Positions 1 through 6,002 of a DNA stretch of 6,002 bases are shown piece after piece. The position numbers were made by a program, and so were the translations under genes. The stretch comes from Desulfocapsa sp. (lineage in GTDB: Bacteria; Desulfobacterota; Desulfobulbia; Desulfobulbales; Desulfocapsaceae), in NCBI GenBank assembly GCA_029935135.1, contig JAOZKX010000149.1, positions 1 to 6,002 of the forward strand. The letters are read 5' to 3'. The notes under the pieces are model-generated. The model was not told where the DNA came from and searched no databases. It saw only the letters and a program-made list of their open reading frames with translations. How positions within the stretch are numbered: position 1 is the stretch's first letter; each line of letters starts with the position of its first letter.

Positions 1-53
1 CTGCGACCTACGGCTTAGAAGGCCGTTGCTCTATCCAGCTGAGCTATTGGCGC
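1..53 (-). tRNA. tRNA-Arg (anticodon UCU), partial: 3' part beyond the window edge
   Basis: Read on the minus strand from base 53, the sequence folds as a tRNA 5' part. It has a 7-base acceptor strand GCGCCAA, then TA, then a D arm with stem GCTC/GAGC around loop AGCTGGATA. The anticodon stem is ACGGC/GCCGT with the 7-base loop CTTCTAA. The middle loop bases (complement of 17-19) give anticodon UCU, which reads the AGA arginine codon. The variable region and the start of the T arm follow, and then the window ends, so the T loop, the acceptor 3' strand and any CCA cannot be seen. The gene lies 68 bases downstream of the cysteine synthase/CysRS-like fusion on the same strand, with no clear terminator between them. 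Confidence 0.93.
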
Positions 54-62
54 ATGATTACT

Positions 63-93
63 ATTCTATAAAATAGAGTGGCCCAAAATGCAA
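63..93 (-). promoter_or_regulatory. Candidate promoter of the tRNA-Arg gene
   Basis: On the minus strand a -35-like TTGCAT (88-93) is followed after 17 bases by TATAGA (65-70), overlapping TAGAAT (63-68) as an alternative -10. This would start transcription close to the mature tRNA 5' end at base 53. The -35 match is poor (3 of 6), so the call rests mainly on spacing and position. Read-through from the upstream fusion gene is an alternative source of the tRNA. Confidence 0.35.
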
Positions 94-121
94 CTCCATT
101 CTTCTGTAAAATAAAATCCGT

Positions 122-2446
122 TTACTCTTCACCCACAGGTTTCCAGACCGGGCCTGTGGCAGTATCGATAATCTGAATGCCGCGGCGGATCAGTTCATCA
201 CGCGCCTCATCCGCAGCTTCCCAGTCTTTTCCCTGTCGCGCCTCTTCTCGTTTTTGAATCAGAGCATTCACCGAAGGAGCAAGGGGACAACCCTTCAAAC
301 GAAAGATCTGCAGAATTTCATTAATTTTTCGTAAACTGTCTAGAATATACTTTTTCTGATCACCATCCAGATGGTTGACATGGAGGATGGGATTTGTCTT
401 CTTGATAAATTTATATACAGCCCCCATACCTTTGGACACATTCAGATCATCATCAAGTGCCTCAAAAAACTGCTCTTCCATGGCAGAAACAAAGGTGGCC
501 ACTTCCGGGTGTGGTTTGCCGGGAGGAAGACAGAGCAGCTTACAGGTAAATTCATCAAGTCGACGCAATGCGGTGCGTACTGTGGTCAAGCGCCGGTAGG
601 AAAAATTCAGCGGTTTACGATAATGCACAGAGAGCAGCATAAAGCGGATATCGCGAGGGGTGAATCCTCGCAGCATAATATCTTTTAAGGTCACCACATT
701 GCCAGCTTCAGCAGACATTTTTTTCCCGTCAACAAGCAGCAGTTCGGAGTGCAGCCAGTAATTCGCCAGCGGTTTCCCTGTCAGGGCTTCAGCAATGGCA
801 ATCTCATTTTCGTGGTGGGGAAAAATCAGATCACGACTGGAAGTATGGATATCCATGGTCTCACCAAGATATTTGGTGGACATGGCAGAGCACTCAATAT
901 GCCAGCCGGGCCGGACATTGCCCCAGTCCGTTTCATAAAAGATCCCCTTTTTCAGTTCCGCCAGAGTCGATCTCTTGAGGAGAGTAAAATCGCGTGGATT
1001 ATCCTTTTCGTAATTGTCGAGATCAACGGTCTTCCCCAGCTGAATTTTCCCAAGATCAATGCCGGAAAGCCTGCCGTAATTCTTAAACTTAGAGATATCA
1101 AAATAGATAGAACCATGCTTCTCATAGGCATAACCATGATGGAGCAGCTCGTGAGTAATTTCAATCATATCGGCAACATGTTCCGAGGCCTTGGGATAAT
1201 TTGTTGCCCGCTTTACCTTTAAGGAATCGATATCCTCCATAAAGCCGTCGATATATTTGCTGGTAAACTCCTGCAGGGACTTATTCGCCCGGTCAGCACC
1301 CTCAATGGTGTTATCGTCCAGATCGGTAAAATTCATACAGGAATTTACTTCATACCCTTTATGCTCCAGATAACGGGTGATAAGATCAGAGACGACAAAA
1401 CGCCGGCACAGGGAAAGGTTAGCTGGCTCATAAGCCGTTGGCCCACAGGTATAAAAAGTGACCTCTTTTCCTGCCTGTGGACGAAACTCTTCTTTTTTCT
1501 TTGTCAGGGTATTGAAGAAGCAGAGGCTCGACTTCTTTTCCTCTGCCCTGTTTTTTCGGGTAAAAAGAGGTGTGGAAAGATAGCGTTCCCCACCATCGGG
1601 GAGGATGGTAACAACAAGCCCCTGGTCAAGCTCACCTGCCAACTGCAAAGCAGAAAACATCGCAGCACCACTGCTCATCCCAACAAGCAATCCTTCCTTT
1701 CTGGCAAGAAGCCTTGCCATACGAAAGGCATCCTCATCATTAATAGTTAGAATCTTTTCAGGCAGTGACTTGTCAAATATCCCGGGCCGATAGGACTCCT
1801 TCATATTCTTCAGCCCCTGAATCTTATGACCCAGGAAAGGCTCTACTGCTATAATATGAACTTCGGGATGATTATCAGTGAACCACTTGCACAATCCCAT
1901 CACCGTGCCGGATGTGCCAAGCGTTGCCACAATATGGGTCACTTTCCCTTCACTCTGCTGCCATATTTCCGGGGCCGTATGCGAGTAATGGGCCTTCCAG
2001 TTTGCCTCGTTATTAAACTGATCTGTCAGATAATAGCGTTCCGGGAATTCACGTGCCATCGCGTATGTTTTTTCAATGGCACCATCTGTGCTTCTTTTGG
2101 CCGGAGTGAGAAGAATCTCTGCCCCATATGCCTGCATGATTTTCCGCCGTTCAAGGGACGCAGATTCCGGCATAACCAGCAGACAACGATAGCCCTTGGC
2201 AGCACATACCATGGCCAGCCCAATGCCAGTGTTGCCGCTGGTGGCCTCCAGGACAATCTTATCTGATGTCAATTCACCACTCGCCTCACCCGCCTCAATA
2301 AGGGAAAGGGAGATCCGTTCCTTCACAGAGCCGCCGGGATTGCTGGATTCCAACTTCCCGTAGACGGGAACCTTGGTGGAATTCAATCGATTGATCCGCA
2401 CCAGAGGTGTCTGACCAATAACATCTAATACTGTATCAAAAAGCAT
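122..2446 (-). CDS. Cysteine synthase (CysM-like) fused to a cysteinyl-tRNA synthetase-like domain with degenerate catalytic signatures
   Basis: This is a 774-residue, two-domain cytoplasmic protein. Residues 1 to about 300 are a fold-type II PLP enzyme that should make cysteine from an activated serine and a sulfur donor. It shows the PLP lysine K42 in NPGGSVKER, the substrate loop EATSGNTG (67-74), the phosphate loop GTSGT (177-181) and PDGGERYLST (283-292). The stretch DQFNNEANWKAHY followed by PEIWQQ resembles E. coli CysM more than CysK. Residues about 307-774 align along the whole length of CysRS (about 461 residues in E. coli), including the C-terminal tRNA-anticodon-binding end (about 732-770). 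The zinc ligands are present: C334, C519, H544 and E548. T374 and W515 of the cysteine pocket are also present. In contrast HIGH is NLSL (343-346), KMSKS is KMSAE (576-580), GGG after DIH is TSS (535-537) and KIIK is NTIE (379-382). Cysteinyl-tRNA synthesis is therefore doubtful (inference), and a separate normal cysS would be expected. The frame is intact throughout, which argues against simple decay. No good Shine-Dalgarno lies close to the ATG at 2446; AAGGA is about 17 bases away. The gene follows dciA by 104 bases and may share its transcript. Confidence 0.93.
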   Translation of the reverse strand: MLFDTVLDVIGQTPLVRINRLNSTKVPVYGKLESSNPGGSVKERISLSLIEAGEASGELTSDKIVLEATSGNTGIGLAMVCAAKGYRCLLVMPESASLERRKIMQAYGAEILLTPAKRSTDGAIEKTYAMAREFPERYYLTDQFNNEANWKAHYSHTAPEIWQQSEGKVTHIVATLGTSGTVMGLCKWFTDNHPEVHIIAVEPFLGHKIQGLKNMKESYRPGIFDKSLPEKILTINDEDAFRMARLLARKEGLLVGMSSGAAMFSALQLAGELDQGLVVTILPDGGERYLSTPLFTRKNRAEEKKSSLCFFNTLTKKKEEFRPQAGKEVTFYTCGPTAYEPANLSLCRRFVVSDLITRYLEHKGYEVNSCMNFTDLDDNTIEGADRANKSLQEFTSKYIDGFMEDIDSLKVKRATNYPKASEHVADMIEITHELLHHGYAYEKHGSIYFDISKFKNYGRLSGIDLGKIQLGKTVDLDNYEKDNPRDFTLLKRSTLAELKKGIFYETDWGNVRPGWHIECSAMSTKYLGETMDIHTSSRDLIFPHHENEIAIAEALTGKPLANYWLHSELLLVDGKKMSAEAGNVVTLKDIMLRGFTPRDIRFMLLSVHYRKPLNFSYRRLTTVRTALRRLDEFTCKLLCLPPGKPHPEVATFVSAMEEQFFEALDDDLNVSKGMGAVYKFIKKTNPILHVNHLDGDQKKYILDSLRKINEILQIFRLKGCPLAPSVNALIQKREEARQGKDWEAADEARDELIRRGIQIIDTATGPVWKPVGEE

Positions 2447-2550
2447 AATTCGTTAACCAGTTTCCTTTTCTAAAGAATTTACCAGGAATATTGTTTATGC
2501 ATAATACTATTGCGCTTCAGACAGAGACGCAACAAGCAAAGTATAGGCGA
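2447..2550 (-). other. Spacer between dciA and the cysteine synthase fusion
   Basis: These 104 AT-rich bases hold no gene. On the minus strand a -10-like TATTAT occurs, but no -35 is found at 16-18 bases from it. An AAGGA sits too far (about 17 bases) from the fusion's ATG to be a normal ribosome binding site. I see no terminator hairpin, so co-transcription with dciA is possible. Confidence 0.4.
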
Positions 2551-3021
2551 TCACTCTTTCCTGCATGCCTTGGAAAGATACCAGAAGCGGACCAGGGCCT
2601 CTCGTGCATCCTTATCGACAATAGTTGCCGCCTGTTTTTCAAAGGCCTCCAGCTCTTCAGCCGGGGGCGGTACATAACGAAGCACCACATCCTTTTCGTT
2701 TTTGCTGTTCTGGCGTTGTTCTGCGATACAAAAACGCAGGCCAATCAATTTTGAGCGCTGCAGGCTGTCATTTAAAATGGCAAGCAACTGAACCGTCTGG
2801 AATTGCAGCTGCTGCAGCCAGGCGGAGTTCTCCACCTCCACCCACAAAACCTTTTTCACAATCTTTAAGGGCTGACAATGGACAGCAGTATCTTCATCAA
2901 CCAGTTCTTCCCAGTTAACAAAAACCGTATGCAGATCGAGCTGTTCTTCCCATCCCTGTGTTCTGGAAAAATGGGGAAGAAGAGCATTCAGTCCTTCCAG
3001 TGTTGCCTTTTTCTTTTTCAT
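2551..3021 (-). CDS. dciA: DUF721 (DciA-like) protein, probable replicative-helicase loader/operator
   Basis: This is a 156-residue soluble protein. Residues about 27-100 match the DUF721/DciA pattern. The conserved core W appears in VFVNWEELV, the H in TAVHCQPLKI, a hydrophobic beta strand in KVLWVEVENSAWLQQLQFQ, and a following helix in LLAILNDSL. DciA proteins interact with the DnaB helicase at replication initiation in bacteria that lack DnaC/DnaI; that role is family knowledge, not seen here. The basic start MKKKK followed by a leucine-rich segment is usual for the family, so I chose the ATG at 3021. Its Shine-Dalgarno is poor. A TTG at 3057 would add 12 residues (MFVCMGTGYLSP) and has a better AGGA four bases upstream; an ATG at 3045 is also in frame. 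The tail (about 100-156) is charged and not recognisable. The gene diverges from cysC and precedes the cysteine synthase fusion on the same strand. Confidence 0.8.
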   Translation of the reverse strand: MKKKKATLEGLNALLPHFSRTQGWEEQLDLHTVFVNWEELVDEDTAVHCQPLKIVKKVLWVEVENSAWLQQLQFQTVQLLAILNDSLQRSKLIGLRFCIAEQRQNSKNEKDVVLRYVPPPAEELEAFEKQAATIVDKDAREALVRFWYLSKACRKE

Positions 3022-3145
3022 CGGTGATAAATATCCAGTTCCCATACAAACAAACAACTGTTCCTGACATTCAGCCTGCAGCTCTTATCAAAATAGCAGT
3101 AAACCCGCTGAAAAGGAAAAAGAATTTCTCAATCATTAAAATATA

Positions 3146-3174
3146 TTTACTCTTCAAGGGCAGACACCTATACT
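3146..3174 (+). promoter_or_regulatory. Candidate sigma70-type promoter of cysC
   Basis: TTTACT (3146-3151, 4 of 6 to the -35 consensus) is followed after exactly 17 bases by TATACT (3169-3174, 5 of 6 to the -10). The upstream sequence is AT-rich. Transcription would begin near 3181, giving a leader of about 45 bases before the cysC start at 3226. This lies in the dciA/cysC divergent spacer of about 200 bases, where I found no equally good promoter facing dciA. Confidence 0.55.
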
Positions 3175-3225
3175 ACTCTATAAACAAAGGCCCTTCTCTC
3201 TTAACCCCTTCCCCAAATAAAACAA

Positions 3226-3831
3226 ATGGTAAAATCACCCCATGTAGTCAGACACCGTGCAGCTGTCAGTCGCCCCCGTCGTGAGACATTAAATGGTCAC
3301 ATGAGCGTCAACCTCTGGTTTACCGGTCTTTCCGGATCAGGAAAATCTACCCTTGCCCACGCCGTTGAAGAGCGTTTGCACCTTATGGGATGCAGAACCT
3401 ATGTCTTTGACGGTGACAATGTTCGCCACGGGCTCTGTGGAGACCTGGGATTCAGCCTGGAAGACCGCAGTGAGAATATGCGTCGTATCGCTGAAATGGT
3501 AAACCTCTTTCTTGACGGTGGTACCATTTCCCTCACTGCCTTTATCTCTCCCCTGACTGCTGACCGTGAGCATGTTAAGAAGATCATCGGAGCCGAGAAT
3601 CTTATTGAGGTCTACTGTAACTGCTCTCTGGAGATATGCGAAGAACGTGATGTTAAGGGTCTGTACAAAAAGGCACGGGCAGGTGAAATCAAGAATTACA
3701 CCGGTATCTCTTCCCCCTATGAAGCTCCTGAAAATCCGGACATAGAACTGGATACGGGGAATAGCCCTCTGCGGGAATGCGTCAATGCAATTATTTCAGA
3801 ACTGCGTGAGCGAGGGATCATTCTCCATTAA
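3226..3831 (+). CDS. cysC: Adenylylsulfate (APS) kinase
   Basis: This 201-residue cytoplasmic P-loop kinase phosphorylates APS with ATP to give PAPS, for sulfate assimilation or sulfation. Visible signatures are Walker A GLSGSGKS (34-41), DGDNVRHGL (62-70), FISP (106-109) with S109 at the position of the E. coli phosphoserine, and KGLYKKARAGEIKNYTG (144-160) followed by SSPYEAPE. The length equals that of E. coli CysC. The start at 3226 is preferred over the in-frame ATG at 3301. Residues 7-33 (VVRH, then V, R, R, then LNGH before LWFTG) line up with the N-terminal segment of the family, which the later start would remove. There is no Shine-Dalgarno before 3226, and an in-frame stop at 3202 leaves no other ATG upstream. 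It is a stand-alone kinase with no CysN or sulfurylase domain, divergent from dciA and convergent with glnA. Confidence 0.95.
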   Translation: MVKSPHVVRHRAAVSRPRRETLNGHMSVNLWFTGLSGSGKSTLAHAVEERLHLMGCRTYVFDGDNVRHGLCGDLGFSLEDRSENMRRIAEMVNLFLDGGTISLTAFISPLTADREHVKKIIGAENLIEVYCNCSLEICEERDVKGLYKKARAGEIKNYTGISSPYEAPENPDIELDTGNSPLRECVNAIISELRERGIILH

Positions 3832-3838
3832 AAACAAA

Positions 3839-3873
3839 CCCCCTGTCATCTTAAAAGATAACAGGGGGCTTTT
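3839..3873. terminator. Bidirectional intrinsic terminator between cysC and glnA
   Basis: Arms CCCCCTGT (3839-3846) and ACAGGGGG (3861-3868) pair perfectly. After a C/A mismatch they continue with ATC/GAT around loop TTAAAA. On the plus strand it is followed by CTTTTG, eight bases after the cysC stop. On the minus strand it is followed by TTTGTTTTTA, which is a better U-tract. It can therefore end both cysC and the convergent glnA transcript. Confidence 0.9.
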
Positions 3874-3888
3874 GCTGCGTATAAAACA

Positions 3889-3908
3889 TTTTCTCTTTTA
3901 AGAGAAAA
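3889..3908. repeat. AT-rich perfect inverted repeat downstream of glnA
   Basis: TTTTCTCTT (3889-3897) and AAGAGAAAA (3900-3908) are perfect 9-base arms around a TT loop, 14 bases beyond the glnA stop codon. It could form a weak hairpin ahead of the main terminator, or be an accessory 3'-end stabiliser. It has no U-tract of its own in the glnA direction. Confidence 0.6.
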
Positions 3909-3922
3909 GACTACCCAAACGA

Positions 3923-5251
3923 CTAGTAGAGTTCAAGATACTCATCAATCTCCCAGTCGGTTACTGCGGTCCGATAACTATCCCACTCCGCCTCTTTGGC
4001 CTCAATGTACTTTCCAAAGATATGCTCGCCAAGGGTCTCTTTAGCAATTGGATTTGCCTTCAATTCCTCGATGGCCTCTTTCAGACTGCCGGGCATTACA
4101 TGAATTCCGGCTTCCTCCATCTCTGCCGGTGACATTTTAAAAATATCTTTATCAACAGAAGGTGGAGGAGTCATTTTGTTTTTCACTCCGTCAAGACCTG
4201 AGTTCAACATCATGGCCAGTGCCAGATAAGGATTACAGGTTGGATCCGGACAGCGAATCTCAGTACGGGTTCCCAAACCACGAGAAGCTGGAATACGAAC
4301 AAGGGCTGAACGGTTGGACGCCGACCAGGCAGCATAAACAGGTGCTTCATACCCTGGAACAAGACGTTTGTAGGAGTTTACCAGCGGATTGGTAACAGCT
4401 GCAAAACCGCGGGCATTTTTCAACGAACCGGCAATATACTGGTAAGCGACCTCAGAAAGCTGCAGTGGCGCATTCTCGTCAAAAAAGGCGTTGGTGCCGT
4501 CTGCATTAAAAAGAGACTGATTGGTATGCATTCCGGAACCATTGATACCAAAAATTGGTTTTGGCATAAAAGTCGCGTGGAATCCATAACGGGAGGCAAC
4601 TGACTTTACAACCCATTTGAAAGTGATGGTATTGTCAGCGGCAGTGAGGGCATCAGCATATTTGAAGTTAATCTCATGCTGTCCTTCTGCAACTTCATGA
4701 TGGGAAGCTTCAATCTCAAATCCCATCCCTTCCAGAGTTTCAATAATCTCACGACGGCAATCATTACCGGTATCTTCAGGATCAAGGCTGAAATATCCAG
4801 CAACATCATTGGTGATGGTGGTGGCGTATCCGTCTTCGTCTTTCTCAAAGAGGAAAAATTCGGCTTCTGTACCTACATTCATGGTGTAGCCCATCTCTTT
4901 GGCTTCAGCGAGAACGCGTTTCAGGTTATTTCGAGGGCATCCTGCAAAAGGAGTTCCGTCAGATTTAGCGATATCACAGATAAGTCGTGCTGCAGCAACA
5001 CCATCCTGATTCCTCCAGGGAAGTACAGTAAAGGTATTATAGTCAGGCTTGAGATACATATCAGACTCGTTGATGCGAACAAAGCCATCAATGGAAGAAC
5101 CATCAAACATCATCATGCCGTCAAGTGCCTTCTCAATCTGGCTTTTTGGAATAGCAACATTCTTCATAAATCCGAAAATATCAACAAATTGGAGGCGGAA
5201 ATAGTGAATATTTTCCTCCTCAATGGTTCTCATAATGTCGTCTCTGGTCAT
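3923..5251 (-). CDS. glnA: Glutamine synthetase, type I (alpha subtype)
   Basis: This 442-residue cytoplasmic enzyme, expected to be a dodecamer, makes glutamine from glutamate, ammonia and ATP. The N-terminal beta-grasp domain contains [12 protein letters not shown] (49-60). Metal ligands are visible at E129 and E131 (TEAEFF), E186 and E193 ([11 protein letters not shown]), H242 (NGSGMH) and E331. The substrate segments [17 protein letters not shown] (288-304) and [13 protein letters not shown] (313-325) are present. The sequence and length follow the Bacillus-type alpha subgroup. R59 matches the arginine (R62 in B. subtilis) linked to glutamine feedback inhibition, and the E. coli adenylylation-loop tyrosine is missing (segment [12 protein letters not shown], 369-380). 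Control is therefore probably by feedback and transcription rather than adenylylation (inference). A strong AAGGAGA (5259-5265) seven bases before ATG fixes the start. It lies 197 bases after glnD on the same strand. Confidence 0.97.
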   Translation of the reverse strand: MTRDDIMRTIEEENIHYFRLQFVDIFGFMKNVAIPKSQIEKALDGMMMFDGSSIDGFVRINESDMYLKPDYNTFTVLPWRNQDGVAAARLICDIAKSDGTPFAGCPRNNLKRVLAEAKEMGYTMNVGTEAEFFLFEKDEDGYATTITNDVAGYFSLDPEDTGNDCRREIIETLEGMGFEIEASHHEVAEGQHEINFKYADALTAADNTITFKWVVKSVASRYGFHATFMPKPIFGINGSGMHTNQSLFNADGTNAFFDENAPLQLSEVAYQYIAGSLKNARGFAAVTNPLVNSYKRLVPGYEAPVYAAWSASNRSALVRIPASRGLGTRTEIRCPDPTCNPYLALAMMLNSGLDGVKNKMTPPPSVDKDIFKMSPAEMEEAGIHVMPGSLKEAIEELKANPIAKETLGEHIFGKYIEAKEAEWDSYRTAVTDWEIDEYLELY

Positions 5252-5258
5252 TGCAAAG

Positions 5259-5265
5259 TCTCCTT
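5259..5265 (-). promoter_or_regulatory. Strong ribosome binding site of glnA
   Basis: On the minus strand AAGGAGA is followed by seven bases and the glnA ATG at 5251. It is the best Shine-Dalgarno in the window and decides the glnA start. Confidence 0.9.
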
Positions 5266-5282
5266 ACTTGAGTTGAAGATAC

Positions 5283-5318
5283 CCTTTCATCTATCCTGCC
5301 TGAAAGGACATTCCCTTT
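5283..5318 (-). promoter_or_regulatory. Competing small hairpins in the glnA leader
   Basis: In the leader RNA, AAAGG (complement of 5314-5318) can pair with CCTTT (5303-5307) across a 6-base loop. Alternatively the overlapping CCTTTCA (5301-5307) can pair with TGAAAGG (5283-5289) across 11 bases. The two hairpins share one arm and exclude each other. The shared arm, as TCCTT, could also meet the AAGGA of the ribosome binding site. The stems are short (5-7 pairs), so a regulatory role is only a suggestion. It does not look like a known glutamine-riboswitch motif to me. Confidence 0.3.
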
Positions 5319-5329
5319 ATGGGGTTTTT

Positions 5330-5359
5330 CTTATATTTTCATTCCTGATTCAAGGTAAA
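5330..5359 (-). promoter_or_regulatory. Candidate sigma70-type promoter of glnA
   Basis: On the minus strand TTTACC (5354-5359, 4 of 6) and TATAAG (5330-5335, 5 of 6) are separated by 18 bases. The start point would be near 5323, giving a leader of about 70 bases. Very AT-rich sequence lies upstream (5400-5440). No GG-N10-GC sigma54 pattern is visible in the spacer. Confidence 0.45.
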
Positions 5360-5448
5360 ATAGGCTCGTATACAAACACCTATCATTACCATTTTGCGAT
5401 AAAAAATAAAATAAAAAAGTTTTATGTTACATTTTTGTACTCTTTTAG

Positions 5449-6002
5449 CTATATCTTTCCTTCAATACCGTACAAAAGTCCTTCCCGCAGTTCATCGGCA
5501 AATGCCTGATCAAGCACCTTTTGTTTCTGGCTATCCAGTATATAAAAGACATCGATCAGCTGCTCCACCTCTGTTGCTATATAGGCACGATAAATATTAA
5601 TCCCGAAATCGGCCAGTGTCTGGGTGATACGGTACAGCTGCCCGGGACGATCACTGGAATACACCTCCACAACCGTGTACTGATCCGATGCCTCATTATC
5701 CACAACCACCTCTGTTTTCCCCATGGACGAGGGAAATTTTCGCCGTCCATAACTGTTTGCAAGTTTTTTATAGAGCCGGTGCCCCAGACCAAGGCGATGA
5801 TTCAGGGCCAGGTTCAGATCATCATTGACTGCCTGCCAATCTTTTTCTTCGTATCCAACCCCATCTTCTGGACGCACATCCAACACATCCACCGCACTAC
5901 CGTCTTTCCAGGTAAATATCTGAGCATTAAGAACCGACAGATTATGCAGACTGAGCACTCCACAGATCTTGGCCAGCAAACCGCTGCGATCTTGGCTCAT
6001 GT
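5449..6002 (-). CDS. glnD: [Protein-PII] uridylyltransferase, C-terminal tandem ACT domains (partial)
   Basis: Only the last 183 or so residues are in the window; the gene continues beyond the right edge. Two ACT domains are visible. The first begins SQDRSGLLAKICGVLSLHNLSVLNAQIFTW and runs about 40 residues. The second covers about 108-180 (TVVEVYSSDRPGQLYRITQTLADFGINIYRAYIAT, then DVFYILD). This paired layout, with about 65 linking residues, is that of the GlnD C-terminus, where the ACT pair binds glutamine and controls uridylylation of the PII protein. The nucleotidyltransferase and HD domains should lie beyond the window. The methionine at 5998-6000 is inside the first ACT motif and is not a start. 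A Ser replaces the usual Pro in the DRPG signature of ACT1 (DRSG). The gene is followed by glnA on the same strand. Confidence 0.92.
   Translation of the reverse strand, partial: MSQDRSGLLAKICGVLSLHNLSVLNAQIFTWKDGSAVDVLDVRPEDGVGYEEKDWQAVNDDLNLALNHRLGLGHRLYKKLANSYGRRKFPSSMGKTEVVVDNEASDQYTVVEVYSSDRPGQLYRITQTLADFGINIYRAYIATEVEQLIDVFYILDSQKQKVLDQAFADELREGLLYGIEGKI

Noticed and set aside
749..1222. Plus-strand frame of 157 codons inside the fusion gene
   Set aside because: It is antisense to clear CysRS-like coding sequence and shows no family motif.
1409..1420. Reading the CysRS-like half as a mycothiol ligase (MshC)
   Set aside because: MshC keeps the nucleotide-binding signatures and lacks the usual C-terminal tRNA-binding region. 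Here the signatures are lost and the C-terminal end is retained.
122..2446. Possibility that the fusion is a pseudogene or an assembly artefact
   Set aside because: The frame is unbroken over 774 codons, both halves are full length, and the zinc and cysteine-pocket residues are kept. Random decay would not spare these while replacing only the ATP signatures.
5252..5448. Sigma54 promoter upstream of glnA
   Set aside because: No GG-N10-GC arrangement was found on the minus strand; the nearest TGG runs lack the GC at the proper distance.
5400..5448. Intrinsic terminator after glnD
   Set aside because: There are T-rich runs and a tiny ATGT/ACAT palindrome, but no GC-containing stem, so I do not call a terminator.
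4676..5509. Open frame of 277 codons on the plus strand opposite glnA, the glnA leader and the glnD end
   Set aside because: It runs antisense through two well-recognised genes and an AT-rich spacer, with no recognisable domain. It is best explained as a shadow frame.
1..6002. CRISPR arrays, insertion sequences, phage genes or long repeats
   Set aside because: No spaced direct repeats, transposase-like frames or long inverted ends were seen. The window appears to be ordinary chromosomal sequence apart from the fusion.

Overview
The window comes from a bacterium of moderate GC content (roughly 45%, by eye). It carries sulfur and nitrogen assimilation genes around a DNA-replication helper gene. 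The gene set is a tandem-ACT GlnD, an alpha-type glutamine synthetase I, a DUF721/DciA protein, a stand-alone APS kinase, and a cysteine synthase fused to a cysteinyl-tRNA synthetase-like domain. It would fit a Gram-negative lineage such as the Desulfobacterota (a Desulfobulbales/Desulfotalea-like organism is my guess). That placement rests on gene content and general impression, not on a search.

Layout from left to right. At 1-53 (minus) lies the 5' part of a tRNA-Arg(UCU), cut by the window edge. At 122-2446 (minus) is one long reading frame joining a CysM-like PLP-dependent cysteine synthase to a full-length CysRS-like domain. At 2551-3021 (minus) is a DUF721/DciA-like gene. At 3226-3831 (plus) is cysC, divergent from dciA and preceded by a good sigma70-type promoter. 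A bidirectional terminator at 3839-3868 separates cysC from the convergent glnA (3923-5251, minus). The glnA leader (5252-5448) holds a strong Shine-Dalgarno, a candidate promoter and competing small hairpins. At 5449-6002 (minus) is the C-terminal end of glnD.

GlnD and GlnA belong to nitrogen control and ammonium assimilation. The fusion protein works in cysteine synthesis, and CysC makes PAPS from APS. The most notable object is the fusion. Its CysRS half has lost the HIGH signature (NLSL), most of KMSKS (KMSAE), the GGG of the DIHGGGSDL segment (TSS) and the KIIK element. It keeps all four zinc ligands and the other residues that line the cysteine pocket. This looks like a CysRS that can still bind cysteine but can no longer make cysteinyl-adenylate, attached to the enzyme that makes cysteine. 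A built-in cysteine sensor or handling domain is a testable idea.
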